This document shows positions 24,301 to 38,700 of a stretch of 64,000 bases of DNA, piece after piece. Both the position numbers and the translations under genes were made by a program. The notes beneath the pieces were generated by a model. That model was not told the DNA's origin, searched no databases, and saw only the letters and a list, made by a program, of their open reading frames with translations. Source of the stretch: Oxyruncus cristatus (taxonomy: Eukaryota; Chordata; Aves; Passeriformes; Cotingidae); the NCBI GenBank assembly GCA_013399855.1, contig VXAY01004101.1, positions 1 through 64,000 on the forward strand, read 5' to 3'. Each line of letters opens with the position of its first letter. Positions within the stretch are counted from its first letter, which is position 1.

Positions 24301-27300
24301 CGTATATCAAATATGTGATCATTCCCCATTACCTTGACTTCATCTCTGTTCGTGTGCCCTGGCATTGGCTTTTGCCATCTGTCTTCCAGAACCCTTTCTG
24401 ATCAAGAAAACACTTATTTCCCTCCTGGCATTTAAACTAATCTTTAGATTAGTTAGATTTGTGGCAGAGGTACACTTTCTAGTAATTGATGTATGCAGTG
24501 AGGTAAACAAGAAGAGAAATGCTTCAGGACAGACCTTTTATGAAGGAGGATGGGATTTGATTGTCAGTAGTAAAAAGAGACTGGAAATAAAATGCCTTTT
24601 CATAGGAAGGATCTTCTTACAGTAATGATTTTCAGTGGCTTACTAATAGTAACTGGTAACTTCCAGAATGAAGCAATGACTGGATCCCATACTCAGAATC
24701 GAGTCTTTTCCAGGATCACCTTGGCATTAATGGAAGACACAGGGTAGGAATTAAGAATGGGGGTTGGGTTTTGGTTAATTTGTGTTTGGTTTTCATTGTA
24801 CTTGGTTTAATTTGGAATTGATGTATTTGTTCTTACCCATCTGCAGCACAGTATAATCATCATAATTGGCATTATACTAAGCAAGGAGTTAGGCCCTGTA
24901 TGTTATTTTTTATTCATGTATTTCAAAACCCATTCTTAATTTAGCCTTAAAAAAACAGGCATTGCAATGCGTAGTAGCGTTTGCAGAGTCTGTTTACTTT
25001 TTTTCCTAGTGTAAGTCTTCTCTAGTGGCATGCAGTACATATTATTTTTTTTCAGCTCTTCTTGCAGATAGAAAGCAGAAACTGCCGAAAATGTTGTCTT
25101 TCTGTATACATTGTTCCTTTACAGATCATGAAATTTCCTTTGAGTTCATTGGGACTTGAAAAACAGTGTAATATACTTTGTTACAGGCAGAAAGGCATGC
25201 AGTTTCCCTTTTTCTTCATTCAAAGACCTTAAGGCATAGTGTGAAGTTCTTTGGACTGCGGTTTTATTAACCAGAACACTAATTTTTGAAGTAACTATAT
25301 TTTCATTTCAAAATACCATTACAGGTGGTATAATGCAAATTACAGCATGGCAGAGAAATTAGACTGGGGACGCAATAAAGGCTGTGACTTTGTCATGAAG
25401 AGCTGCAAATTCTGGATTGACCAAAAGAGGCAAAAGTAAGATTACAGTCTTTTAAAAACAATTGAGAGGAAACCCTGATGCTTGTTTAAATCTGTTTAAA
25501 ATGTAACTCAGTAAAAAGAAGTAGGGGCAGATACAGAGGAACAAGGAATGCTGCCCTGCATCCCACTCAATACAATACATACAGAGCCAACCATCTTAAG
25601 GTGTCGAATGCATTTACTCTACGAGAAGGCTGTGCTTCATAGAGGATGGGTAGGACTTAATCTAAAAGTGTTTGCCTTCTTATTTTGTCCTTTTTGATTG
25701 GAAATGCAACCTGTGTCACTTTGCATTACTGGACTGTACTTAAAGCAACAAAGGGAGATGATAGGCATCTTCAGAACAAAGCCTGCCTTGTTTGTTCCTT
25801 ACAATACTCATACATTTTTAGGACACAGCTGCATAGTGGGCCTGTTTTTCTTGTATATTTTTTTTTAAAGTTTACAAAGCAGTGTCATTAAAACTAAATA
25901 GGTGAGTGCATTCTAATTTTAATCACTAGCTTGATATTCTGAAAGGTCACAACCGGACAAATAACAATAATTAGCCTCCAGAGAAGAAGTTGGTGCTTCT
26001 TCGTGTCATTGAGTGAGTGTAGGGGAGAATGAGAACAAAGAATCTTGACAGACTGTTTATGTAAAGCAGTTAGAGTGATCTAACGGGATTTTTTTTTTTC
26101 TTTCTTTCTTTTTTGAGGAGGCAGTTAATCAGTCCATACTGCGACACTTTGAGGAGTAATCCTTTGCAGTTAACCTGCAGACAGGACCAAAGAGCAGTAG
26201 CAGTGTGCAACTTGCAGAAGTTTCCAAAGCAGTTACCTCAGGAATATCAGGTATAATGGGTCTTACTTTAACAAATAACTGAAGTGTTTTCATTGTTGAG
26301 CTTTGCAGCCAGATGATTGTATTTTTGGGGTTTTTTTTCTTCTGAACAAGTAGACGAGGGTAGATAATGTGAAAAATGTCTGCCTAGTTTATAACAAGGT
26401 GTCTGAAAAAAAAACAAACCCTTGTGATATTAATAAAAGAATAAGGAGGTTTCTTGACCATCTAACCAAATACCAGATGGAAAATATGCTGTGTAACAGA
26501 AATCCCTCAGCATGTTTTGTTTGGGATATTTCTTCCCCCAGTCTGCAGCCCTGTGTCACTGCACACTAAGAAATGTGTTCTCTTTGCATCCTAAGGAATG
26601 CACTGATTGTACAAAGAGGGGAGGCAGGGGCAGGAGTGGGGAGTGATACATACAAATGTGAATCTCTGCATATTTACATGTTCTTAAATGCTTCTGATTT
26701 ATCTGGTTCATGGGTGTTGTAAGTTGCTGATAGCAGCATTCCTGAGTGGAACAGAACACCAGCTGGTGTTCTTACAGATGTAGTGATTGGGTCTATTTAA
26801 AAACAGTTGTACACTTGTCTTTGCCCAAACTGCTTCACTACTGTATTTTGTTTTGCAGTACTTCGACAATCTTAATGGAGTACCAGCAGAAGAATTGCCT
26901 TATTATGGTGGCTCAGTAGAAATTGCTGACTATTGTCCCTTTAGTCAGGAATTTAGCTGGCATTTAAGTGGTGAATTTCAACGCAGTTCAGACTGCAGAA
27001 TAATTGAAAACCAACCAGGTCAGTACTCAGGTTTTCAGTATGATATTGCAGAGACTGCATTTCTTAATTTGAAATGGACTTGCTGTATATTCAAACTAAT
27101 TGGACTTGAATTTTTTCACTAGTCAAGTTTTACCCTACCAGCTGTGTAAACACTGTGCTGGGCTGAGAAGCATAGCACAACCACCTTGTACACCTAGAAG
27201 GCAAACTTCCACATCTAATGCAAGAATTGCTTAAGAGCAGAACAGATAATGACCCCAAATGATCCAGATATAACACAAAGGGTTAGGGTGTGTGGGGGGG

Positions 27301-29550
27301 TGGGTTGGTTGTTTTTTGAGTGTCTGAAGCATAATTCCACTTTCCACCTTTGTGGGTTTTTTGTTCAAGGCAAGGAGCTTGGCAAATTACTAGAACATGG
27401 GTAGGTCGTGCATGGTCAGTATCGCAGGACTCCAGAATGCTGGAAGATATTACCTGTCTGTGCAGTTGTATCAAAAATAAACACCCTCTGCCCTGAAGAC
27501 AGAAATCACAGCTGGCACTCCCTGGGGGCAAACATAACCACATAGTTCTGATGGAAAATACTTGCTGGTTGGGTTTTTTTTGTGGTTAGCTGACTGGTTT
27601 GTTTGGTTTTAAAATCTTGTGTTTCTTCCCACTTTATTTTCAAGATGGTATAATTCCCAAATTGATCATAAGGGTCTGAAATATTCCAAAAGTAAACTTC
27701 AAATTGCATGTGGAGATATGGACCATCTAGAGGCTTTTAAGTTGATGTGGATTTTGTTTCTCTAGTAAGTTGCAATTGAGTATATTCCTTCTACCTTAGA
27801 TCCTACCAAAAACTATGGTGCAGAGAAATATGGACCAAACTCTGTATGTCTTATTCAGAAATCCGCTTTTGTTATGGAACAGTGCAGGAGGAAAGTCAGT
27901 TACCCTGACTGGGGTAGTGGATGTTACCAAGTAAGTATGTGTTGGGGTTTTATCTTTTTTTTTAAAGTAGCACTTAGGGGAAAAGTCAGGCATAAAATAT
28001 AGACTATGACTTAGAACTTTGCATCTGCACACTGAACATGCTCTCTACCTCAAATGGCTAGATCATTTGACGTGCTTTGAAAACAATTGTCTTCCAACCA
28101 CAAGCCTGTAACTTAGATAAGTGTGTGACCTCTGGGATGGCTTGTATGTTACTTCCAGTCTTGCTAGGGACATCATCTGTCTTATCTGAGGAGAAAGTGT
28201 CACTGGCATAAGAAGGAATAATTATATGAAATGTTCTTTTATTGAAGCCAATAATGCTAATTAGTCACTCTGATTTTTCAGAGGTGGAAAGCACTGTGGA
28301 CATGTCATTTATTTTTCATTATCCTCATTTTCTTCAGGACTGTCTCACTAAAGTTGTCACATTTAATAGCCGCACAACTCAATGAAAGTAGTCATGAGCA
28401 GAAGCCAAGTTTTACTCATTCTCAGTTGATGATCTGCATCATTGCACAAAAGGAGTACAGTCAGTGCTTTAAAGCATTCCTGAACCAAATAGTTGCTCTG
28501 AGTGCATTAAAATACTTGCAGTTCATCTGTGCTCTAATACCCAGTGTTTACTGAATGTCCTGTTTACTTATTGAAAGAGCCTCCAAACCCGCATTATGAT
28601 AAACCGTAATACAGACTTGACTGTTACTCTCTTATTTTAAGGTTTCTTGTTCTCCACAAGGGCTGCATGTTTGGGTCAAGGACACTGCATACTTGTGCAG
28701 CCGCTCGGGTCAGGTGTTAACTGTGAGCATCCAGATGAATGGTTGGGTATACATTGGGAATCTGCTCTGCCCAGCCTGTTCAGACTTCTGCGACTCCTGT
28801 CCCCCGGAGCGGGATCCTCCAGCTTCTAACCTGACAAGAGCTGCACCCATTGGTAGGTTGCCTCATTTGCTGAAGCAAAACTTTAATATTAGATATTTGA
28901 AAACTTCAAAGATTTGTGCCAGCCCTGACTGTCAGGGACAGGAAAGGAAAGCCACGGCTATTCAAAGATCCCAGGTGTAGGAGGTAAAGGAAGATAGCAA
29001 AGGTGCACTGCTTTTTGCTGTGCAGTTGTGCGGAATGGTGGCTAACATAGGAGAAATGGGTCTGAAATATAACTCCTTCATGTCATGTCTCCTGGTAATC
29101 ATCTCAGAAATCTAGTGTTAGCCTGGGAATTCACAAGGAAATCCAATCTGTTTTGAAGGCCGTATCATTATAATAATCTTAGAAACTATCACCTCATGGA
29201 AAGTGAGTACTCGCTTGTGTAACTTCCCATTGACAATGTTAGTGTTGTAATCAGAACATGAAAGATCGGAGTCAGTTTCTTTCTGAGGGAGGTAAAAAGC
29301 TTAATTCACTAAATACCAGTTAGTGTTTAGCCAAGAACTTTGTTTTTGCTCTTTCCTGTTTTTTAGTGTTCTCTTTGTTACTTTATCTTCTCTTCAAATG
29401 TAAAATTTATAAGCTTTACAGGTTTTTTTGTTTGTTTTTTTTTGTTTTTTTTTAGACTTATGCTCCTGCTCATCCAGCCTGGTTGTAACCCTTTGGCTAC
29501 TGATGGCCAACTTAATTCCCCTGCTAACAGGATTGTTTCTCTGCGCATAG
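17901..29550 (+). CDS. LMLN: Leishmanolysin-like zinc metalloprotease (M8 family), complete
   Basis: Seventeen exons join in one frame of 675 codons plus stop TAG (29548-29550): 17901-18074, 18405-18502, 18611-18641, 19160-19242, 19705-19822, 20678-20856, 21509-21614, 21870-21964, 22789-22906, 23826-23933, 24667-24743, 25325-25435, 26118-26250, 26859-27018, 27800-27930, 28642-28852, 29456-29550. A leucine-rich signal peptide (about residues 25-38) is followed by a pro-region, the zinc site HEIIHAL (257-263), a third zinc ligand in ELNHWEKR (His363), and a cysteine-rich C-terminal half. A hydrophobic tail follows [13 protein letters not shown], suiting a GPI signal or membrane anchor. The family cleaves proteins at membranes; the fly homologue acts in cell migration and mitosis. 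Length fits known LMLN proteins. The start at 17901 (AAGATGGCC) was chosen over an in-frame ATG at 17790 because it places the signal peptide near the N-terminus. All introns are GT-AG except the one starting at 20857. Confidence 0.95.
19325..19600 (+). mobile_element. Ancient CR1-type repeat fragment
   Basis: Within an LMLN intron, the stretch GAATCAGACCAATGACCCAC and the text after it, including CTCTTTGAACCTG, follow the pattern of the old CR1 group common in turtles and crocodilians (there 'GGTCAGACCAATGGTCCATC'). It is heavily mutated, so the assignment rests on remembered consensus and the borders are approximate. Confidence 0.5.
20857..20862 (+). other. LMLN: Non-canonical GC splice donor in LMLN
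   Basis: The exon ends GACAG and the intron starts GCAAGT. Only this junction keeps the frame: AG plus the G at 21509 makes the Arg of [14 protein letters not shown], matching the conserved family sequence. The rest of the donor (AG|GCAAGT) is a perfect U1 match, which is typical of functional GC-AG introns. Confidence 0.88.
21594..21614 (+). other. LMLN: LMLN zinc-binding active site HEIIHAL at an exon end
   Basis: The codons for His257, the catalytic Glu258 and His261 are the last ones of exon 21509-21614, so the active site touches a splice junction. The next exon continues [10 protein letters not shown]. Both metal ligands and the general base are present, so the enzyme is predicted to be active. 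Confidence 0.93.
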
Positions 29551-32500
29551 AGCCAAGCTCGGGGCCAGAAGATGTTCCGAGATGATACACCATTATGTTG
29601 CACTCCTTACTGTGGAGCACAGAGTATTTGTCTCTGCAGGAAGCTGACTTCTGCTGAACCTCATCTCTCCTGGCAAGTATTGGTGCAGACAGTAGTCAGG
29701 GAGGTGCTGACAAAAGCAGCCAGAGTTTTTAGAGGAGGAAAATTTACCTTGTCATCTCAATAAGTGCCAGTATTTTCCTGAATTGCAACCTTTGGTTTTT
29801 TGACTCAGTAACAAGATCCACTATCCCAACTGTGTTTGACTACCTGGCAATTCAGTTAAGATCTGAAAAAAGAACTCTTCTGTAATAGAACTGAGGGTTG
29901 TTTTTTTTGTTATGTCTGTTGTGTGACTGGTAGCAAAGCATCCTCAAACTGGAAATATACCTCAGTGGTTTAGTCGAAAGCCATGTAAAAATCAGTTGTT
30001 GTCACTGCTAATAACCCAGGCCTAAACAGGTTGGGAACTTGTCTGTTTTGTCAATTCTTACAATTTATGGGTGAAGGAATAATTTAATGGGATAGACCAG
30101 TGGTTGGCAGTTGTCACCACAACTGGATTTTGCAGCTTTGAGGCTTCTCAGAATTCATACTAGGTAAAACAGCTAATTCTTGGGGTTCACTTGCATCTTC
30201 CTACATGCACAAAATGGAATTTCAGACTGGTAACGAAGACAACTGTCTAGAAATCCCATTCTCATTTAGCATGTGCCAGTTCTACTGTGAAATGTAGTAC
30301 ATCAAATGTTTTAATATTCTCAGAGTAATTTGCTGGACAAATGCATTTCAGTACTGATACCCAGACGGTAAAATTGGGATAGAATTTATGATCTTTTTTT
30401 ATTTTGTTGGTTTGTTTCTTAAGTTATGAGTAATGGCATTATTGTTTCTTAAATGGTATGAACATAACTGCAAATGTTCTCACTTTTTGTTGAAGGGCAA
30501 ACCAGTAGCAATGGCAGCTATAATCTTACAGGACCATGCTGATGTCTCTAGACCAAAAACTATATTGAATGTGTAAGGAAAATCTAATCTGTTTTCCTTT
30601 TCTTTCATCTTTCTTACCTCCTCTTTTTCTTGCACATGTAAATACTATGGATTATTTGAGTATTTGCAATAAGTTGAGAATCAGATGTTTTGAAACACTT
30701 GCGGGTACACCTTGCTACAAAACTAATGACGACAAAATATAGCAGAGGAAGGAAATGGGAAAATCTGTCAAGCTAAGGAGAGCTGCCCTATAGGACTCTT
30801 GTAAGGATGTTTTTATAATGTGTAACAAATAATCCCAATCAGAGTAAAAGAAACTGTTACGTGGTTCAATCCACCGTCTGTCTTTTTAGGATAGTTTTCA
30901 CTCTTGGAAGAGTGTTAAACTTGAGGGAGAGGACGTGCCCAGTGCACTAAAAAAATGCAAAGATGATGTTATGCTGCTTCTTAAATGTGCTCTGATATTA
31001 GAATACTGTATCCCTTTCTAAAATGGAAGGTAGGGCAGTGGAGTAAAATTTGCTTAGCTACAATTAAACTTTAAATTATTGGAGGACTTCCATTATGATT
31101 CTAAGATGTTCTTAGTGCCTACTGGACTTATTTGTTGGTTTTTTTTATTTAAAGAAACTCTTAGGACACTGCTGAGGCAAGTAAGGTGCAACCTAAAACT
31201 GTCTGAAGGCATCACAGTTGAGAATACCTTGCACTGCATTAGGTTCCCTTCTTAACTGCAGGTTAAGTTTGCTTTGAATTATACAAGGCCTAGACTAGAC
31301 TTCAACCAGTGTTTCAGAGAAGCAATACAAGTCAGGACTCTACTGCTTTAAATTTGTACAGGTTCAAATTACGAAAACTAAGATTGATAAGTGAACACCG
31401 ATCATGTTAATATGTCCACAAAACAGTCAATGTAAATTGATTCCTTGAAAACATAAAGGTTTGAGAATACATCTTAGGTTCCAGAGGTTGATATTGTATT
31501 TTTTGTCTGTTGTGCAATAATACAGTTGAAATGGTATGACTCAACAGCAATGCTTTTGATACTTGAAAAAAAAAAATTACTGGTTATTTTTTCCTTACTG
31601 TGGAATATTTGCACTGTCTGAACTTTCTGGTTAACTTTATACCTGTTAAACTTTTTAACTGATGTTAATTTATTGTGCTCAGTATTTGATATGCTGGTCT
31701 CCTGTGTGTGTAAATGTGAGATTTGTTATATTTAATTGAATATTTTTATCTTCTACACAGTTGTTTATCTTGAGGGTTTTTCTTCTTTTAATCTCTCTTC
31801 ATGAGAATTAACTGAAAGATGGCTTAGAAAGTCAGTGCTTACCTACTTCTGAATTGTATGCATTAATTAAAGAAAGGGGCTGTAGTGCTTTGTACTGGCA
31901 GGGAAAAATCTGTGGGCCTGTTGGAGCTCATGTGGTCAGGTTCACCAGTACCTGCTGAGTAGCTGCATCAGTGAATCCAGTGAAGTAAAACTGCTACTGC
32001 CTTAATAATCTGAGATTTCAGTTGTAATTTCTTTGGCGTGCAGCCCTTCGGCTGGCTGTGAACTTCAGAACTGGACGTGACTTTGAGGGGTCGGGTGGGG
32101 AAAGTACTCAAGTCAGAAAAATGCAACATATTATATCCCATCAGTGGGTTAGCAGCTGTTAGCAGCTGTAGCCTTGTGGGAACTGCCAAGGAATGTGTCA
32201 AGTTCAATTTAAACTGACAACGAACTGTTAATCATCATAAAGAGTATTTGAGTAAAGCTGACTACCTCAGTTGTGTTTGTCTTTGCGTTCAGCTTCTAGC
32301 CTGCTGTGAACTTCCAAATCTTAGGATGAATTAAGTACAAACATGTCTCAGGTTTCTAAGAATAAAGTAAATACAGTAGGAAGCATAAGCCATTTTTGAG
32401 TGTAGAACACAGCTAAAATGTAGCTTTATACCAATCAGTTGTGTAGCCTTAAGTGTAGTTCATGCTGTAAAAGTCAGAATTGCTTTTAAATAAATATGAA

Positions 32501-33624
32501 GTTCAAAGGCAGCTCCATTAGGTGGCCAGTCCATCCTATTGCATCTCCTATGCCTGAAAACTTTGAAATGTAGCCCATTTAAGCCTTTGTGTTCTCACCA
32601 GACAAAACAGGGCAGCAGGAGCCCTGCAAGTTGTGCTAAGAGATAGATGAGTTAGCTCACCTGTAGCAGAAATGTTTTCAGTATGTAATGTCCACAGTTT
32701 TAATTAAAAAAAAATAAATTGTGTTTGCTTAGGAAATAAATTAGTCTTGTGGACTCTTCTGACCCCAGTAGTTCAAAGCATTTCAATTAGAAGTCAAGGG
32801 AAGTCATACTTTAGGAACACTTTTTTTCTAGTGTTTCAATTACAAGAAGGATAGCTTTTGGCTGGAGAATGCAGCAGGTAGAACCACACTGAAAAGCAGC
32901 AATTCATTCCTCCTGAAATGAGTTGAGGTCTTGGGAGACTGTCATGGCCTTTGATGTAGGTTAATTACTGAAAGAGAATTATGTCCCCCATTAATTGACT
33001 GTCAGTTGAAAGCAGCTCATTCTTTCTACTGTGCATTATTAAATTGGGAAGACTTATGTCGCTTAAGAGCAGACATATCCACAACTCCTCATGAGGACCA
33101 GTTGTTTTTAAATCTTCCTGTCCTGCAAATCTTGCTGCTTGATTGATTATATTCCACTAGAGACGGAGTCATTTGTTCTTTCTTCCCCACATTTCCAAGG
33201 AGTGACTTTCAGCCAGCTGAGCAGCTCAAGGTCTTTTCCCTGCAGGATTGAAGCCCCGGTTTTTGCTTGTCTGGACGTGTGGGTGCTGCTCCTGTGTGTG
33301 CATTGCTTTTCCGGATTTGGGGCTATTTGTACACTGAATAATGTGAACTTACACTACCAGACTTTCAAAGTGCAAATGTTGCCTTTCAAATGTGAAGCTT
33401 ACCTTGGAGATAAAACAACTGTTTTGAGAGAACTGGCTGACCTTGAACATGTGTTTCCTATTTTGGTACAGAATGTAAATACAGAACAAACTATTTTACA
33501 CACATTTTGGCTGGATTGAGATATAAGGGCTAATTTGTGTTATTTATGGAGTAAAAAAATTACTTATTTTACTGGTTAAAAAAGATGTGTTATAAAAAGA
33601 AAGAAAAAACTGGTCATCAATAAA
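29551..33624 (+). other. LMLN: Probable long 3' UTR of LMLN / no further gene
   Basis: AT-rich DNA after the LMLN stop. A candidate polyadenylation signal AATAAA lies at 33619-33624, and weaker ones occur earlier (for example near 32360 and 32490), so the transcript end is uncertain. A 126-codon frame at 33139-33519 is unrecognised and lacks support. I see no exon of another gene. Confidence 0.35.
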
Positions 33625-35159
33625 ATGTCTGTAGAAAATTGATTCTTTTTGTCCTTTTCTTTGAGAGCTGATGATGATTTAACTGCAAGAGTAAGTGCAG
33701 TAAAGGACCACTATTACAACAGTCATTTATTTCGTAAGGATGTTGAAAAATGAAATTACATCAAGTCTGCATATTGATCACTTTATTAAACTGTTATTTG
33801 ATACACTTTGAAAGTAAAATGTTCTAGGTTATTATTAGCTCATATATGACTTATCAGAAATTCAGCCTGACGGTGAAGTAAGGAGGTTCCTGAATTCTCT
33901 ATCCAATCCTCATGTATTTGGTACTTCAAAACTGTGCAATATATGTTATTTTTCCACTTAAATTTGAAGATCATAAATTCCCTGCTTTGCAAAAAGGATT
34001 TGGCCACATGATTCCCATTTCAGTGGAAGGAATGTTGGTGTTGCCCTCTGAGCCTTGAGTCGTTGGCTGTGACTGGAGTCCAAGCAGGAGAAGCTGAGCT
34101 ACCTTTGCTGCTGTCCAGAAGGGATCAGGGATGCTGCAGCCATTGTTTGGTACTTGAGCTAGCTTTGCTAGCTGTGAGACTGAGATTTTTACTATATATT
34201 TGTAATTACAATACAATCATATATATATATATTACTCTGGTAATATTCCTCTATAATAAGTTGAAATGATTTTATCTTTTTTTTTCTTTCCTCTAAGCAA
34301 TCTGCCACTGAATACATAGCTTAAAAAAAACCCCACTTGCCTTCCTCTCTGCTATTTTGGAAAATCAGATAAAGCACAGCAAAAGTAGGTTACTCTTCCT
34401 TTTTGTTTGCCTTCTCTCAAAAAAGGAGTCTTTCAAAAGGATATTAAAGCTTATAAAATGTGCCACTGTTCATTTTGTAGACAGTTTTAACTCTGAAAAA
34501 CATCAGGTATGTAAAGTTACCCAAGTACAACTGTAAGGTTTAAAAACTTCAATGGTTGTAAAATGTACGCCATCGGTAGCACAATAAAAAACCCTGGTAT
34601 ATGAACCAGGTGTGTTTAAAATTCAGAAGTAGATGGAGACCTCTCATGTGGAGTGTAAGATGCGTTGCTTAAGCAGGATCCAGGGCATGACTCTGCAGTC
34701 TGGAAAGGCATGGGTTGCTGCACTGGAGTCAGACCAGTGGAGTTTCCCAGTGGAGTTAAAATGCAGCCCGGTTTGAAATGATTTCTGTGCGTCTATAGCG
34801 GTTGTTTTCACAGGTGTATAAAAGTCAAGTATCACAAAGGGTTTTTCACTGTTGCTCGTTACGCCCTCAAAATAACAGCAGGGCACAAGGTGCAGGCTGA
34901 GCTGTGCCTGCATCCTCCCTGCCAACCTCCACTTCTCCCCTCTCAGCTGGTACCAATTCATGACAAGGACTTGCTGAGAAAATCTGATGCGAACAGAAAT
35001 GTGTTTGGTTATTCCAAATTTTTTTTTCTGTATCTTAAAGAAATGCAGTAAGTTTATAGTGAAGGTCAGACTACTACTGATGATTCCTAGGGTCCCAAAT
35101 TTGAAACAATACCCCCATCCAAACCCCCTTGTTTCTCCTTTCCCCGACACTTAAACCAT
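33625..35159. other. Junction between two convergent genes
   Basis: No gene is recognised. It holds a short (AT)n run near 34219 and a plus-strand AATAAA at about 34585. A 168-codon minus-strand frame at 34644-35150 lies downstream of the dehydrogenase gene on its own strand and matches nothing I know, so it is probably 3'-flanking DNA. Confidence 0.4.
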
Positions 35160-35165
35160 TTTATT
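35160..35165 (-). terminator. Candidate polyadenylation signal of the dehydrogenase gene
   Basis: TTTATT on the plus strand reads AATAAA on the minus strand, about 590 bases past the stop codon of the dehydrogenase. It is the first such hexamer found downstream. Usage cannot be judged from sequence alone. Confidence 0.35.
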
Positions 35166-35753
35166 TATACATCTGCTGAACACTTGTGTGTGTCTGAGCA
35201 CAGTAACAATATTGATTTTTTTCCAAAGAGGCTTATATTGGGAAATGAAATCAAGGAGGGCCTAAATGTCGCAAAATAAACAATGTTATTTGTGTTTGAG
35301 GGGAATTACAGAAACAATGTGATTGCATCTTATTGCTGTCAGACTTTTTTTTTTTTTAACTATAATTTGCTTGAATGAGCTCTTCAATTTTTCTGTGTTT
35401 TGTGCTGTTCTGTAAGTAGCATTAGTAGGCAAAATGTTGAGGTTCACATGAGCTATATTGAGATCTTGTTATGGAAATTAAAAGGGGAACTGTTTTCAGT
35501 CAACAAGAAAGTAATTCTAGGAGATGCCCACGTTACTGACTCAAATCCTGTTAAATTTTACATTCATTTCCTATTCCTTGGGTATAATGTTGAAATTAAA
35601 GGCAGATTTTTTTACCCCAGAACAAGGACAATGAAATACATTCTTTGCTGCCCTTACAGCAAGTGTTGTCACACAACCTGTTTCTCTAATTGCTGTGGAG
35701 TGGACAGAAGTCTCGGGAAGGTGGGAATGCAGCCAGGTGAGGAGAGGGGATCT

Positions 35754-38700
35754 CTACATGTGCTCTGGGTGGTTCTGCAGGCACATGATAAAATCCTGGA
35801 TCGATCGACCCTCGTAGCAGATCTTGTAGATGGTTGTAAATAATGGAAACCTAAAAGAAGCACATAGCAATTAAAAAGTTGTTAAAGTTTATATATACAT
35901 TTCCATTTCATTTTAATGGGGAAAAAAATGTTGTTATATTGAAAGTGGAAAAACTTTGTCTCTCTTTACAATATAATTTTAACTTGGAGCTGCCTTTACT
36001 GGAAGACTACATAGGGCAATGAAGAGAAACCAGGGGCAAATCTTGGGAGTGATAGCAGAGAAAAGCTATCTTGGAGATGAAATTCCTACCCACTATTTTT
36101 TGTTTAAAACAATCTTGAATTGCATGTTCTCTTTTTCCTGCTGTGTGCAAAATGGATATATTATTTGCAGTCATTACTGGTATCTAAAGGACTAAAAAGA
36201 ATGAAAATGTCTAATGATTTTCTTTTCCTGGCTTAAAGGATTCTTTTCCTTTTATAAGCTGAATTAGTCATTATGTGGTAAAAAATGAGTCTACTGAATG
36301 ACTCGGAGCTGAGTATGTAACTAAGTGCAATTATAGGATAATTATTGGATCAAATTGTGATTTAAAGTTCACATTCTGTTAAAATGAGCTTCCTTTTTCT
36401 CTCTCATTTTTGAAAGATAAAGCTACTTGAACCTTCTGTATCTGTTATAATTCTAATAGGGTTGGGATTTTTTTAAGTATTCATTTAACTGTGTTTGACC
36501 TCTCAGTACTGCTAATGGATGGGAGGGAATAGGATGGAGGGAAGTTCAGGTTTTCTGTTATTTAAGCTGAGACAAAGGTTTCAAGTTATAAATAATCTTA
36601 CATCATCCCAAACAACTGGAAGTACTTTTTATCTCAGCAGTATTTGTGGTACTAAAGCGTTGATATCAGCACATATTACCTTTTAAGGCATGTAAAAATT
36701 TTGATTACGAGTATCCCCCCAAATTTTGTACTGAGATAACCCAGTTAAGGTTCGCACTGAGTGCAGGCCTGCTGCAAGCTGCAGTGGTGATACACTGAGA
36801 ACAAGAAACCCTTTGATCATAGATTGAACCCACACATCATATCTGCAGGCTGACTCTGTGTAAGGCCTTCAGTCTTGTTTGGGGGATGGGGGTATCTGGG
36901 AGGCTCTGTTACAGTATTATTTTTTTTCCTGTGTATGGCCATTCACATAAGCATTGGACTCGATGATCCTTGTAGGTCCCTTCTAACTCGGAATATTCTG
37001 TGATTGTTTTCCTTGCTTTTCCAGTATTTGATCTCTCATTTCTCTGTCTTAGACAATAACAATATGCCCTGAACCCTCTCCGTGTCTGTGGCTTGTTTCT
37101 TCTAATGCTGCTCAGCTTCCATCCTATTCAACTGCCAGGCCAGGCTCTAATGGTGGCCCAAGATGCAGAAAGTAGTTGTTGCAGAAATTAACAAGATGAT
37201 TAAACACAGGTACTGCTAAGGAGGCTATGAAACACTCGTAATTTGCTGCTGATTTAGTTGTTTTTTTAAATCAAAGCACTTACTTATCCAGCATATTTTT
37301 CTGTTTCAGAATCTTGTAGACTTCGGCTGAGGTCTGAGGACCTTGCAGCTTTTGTCCATTCAGCATCTCATTTTCCAGTTCCTCAATGGACTAGAGGAGA
37401 GAAGACCGATTACTTGGATCAGAGGGGATACTGCTGTGATACCAGCGGTTATCAATAAGATAAACAGCTAATGATGCCTTTGTAAAACACAGAAGGATTT
37501 CTTCATCCATTAGCATAAAATATTTCAAAATCCTCCTTACCTTTCCTGTGCGAGCAAAGGCTTCTGCTACTTTTCTGTTGCGTCCCCCGTAGCAGGTAGT
37601 GATCAGATCAGCAACCCCACAGCTTTCCAAAAAAGTGGCTATTGACACTGGTCCCTTGCAGAACATCTTGGCAAAGGCCACCATTTCCATGAGGCCCAAG
37701 CGTATCACTGCTGCCTTGGTATTATCGCCGAAACTCAGTCCATCACAGAACCCGGCTCCCACTGCCACGATGTTCTGCAAACAGAGGAGGGAAGGAGACA
37801 GTCAGGCAAGGTGTACACTAAGCTCTAAGAAAATACCACAACTCTGTCTTCATCAGAACAAGGTTCAATTTCAAATGGTCACACGTTTATCTTATGAAGA
37901 AAGGGGCCAGGGAGTGAGTGTTGGACAAAAGTCGCTGGACTTGTAGAAATTTTTTCTAAAGTACCGGCTGTTATTCCCATGGGCAAAAATCAAAGCAGCT
38001 TATTTTATACACTGATACTGCAATCATGTGGCAGGTATGCAGTTCATGTTCGGTTTTTCTTGCTAGTTCCAAGTCAGGACTCACTGACCTTTTTTCCATT
38101 TAACTATTTAAAATATCCCACACCTTTCTAGGTTTTCTCCGTGGGTTTCTGATTTGAGCAGGCATGGCTTCTATGCAGATGCTGCAGTAGATCAAATTTT
38201 GGGCTTGCCTACAAAAATGATCAGTAGAATTGCCCTTTTCTTCAGCTCTAAACATATTTCTCAGGAACCTAAACACCTTTAACAATTCCTCACCATTGTT
38301 CTGCACCTCTCCCTTCCCACCTTCCACTTCCAAATAAAAAAGCAGAAAGGATCACAGTCTGAAGTCACTTTCAGCACATATAGAATCTCACTGAAGTGCC
38401 CCCTCTTTGGAAACTTGGTAGTTATGGTATTATTTCTGATTTTCTCTGTTTTCCACATTGAAAAACTGGCACGTGAACTATGTGTCTTGTCTGCACTCAT
38501 TCAAACAAATGGTGACAGGACTCAGACTAGACCCCCTGGCTTACAGAAGACTCAGGTGAGGGTAGGATTTGGCCCTAGTGGAACATTCTGGCTTGAAATC
38601 ACTCACTTTTAAGGCTCCACAAAGCTCCACTGTATCGGAGTCAGGCACCACGGTAATCCTGAAATTGGGGGTCTGCATTAATTCTTTAAAGATTTCCCCT

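Noticed and set aside
33139..33519. A 126-codon plus-strand frame in the presumed LMLN 3' UTR
   Set aside because: No recognisable domain, no good start context, and surrounded by AT-rich non-coding DNA.
34644..35150. A 168-codon minus-strand frame downstream of the dehydrogenase gene
   Set aside because: Longer than most chance frames here, but of low-information composition, unrecognised, and placed where 3'-flanking DNA is expected. It would need conservation evidence.
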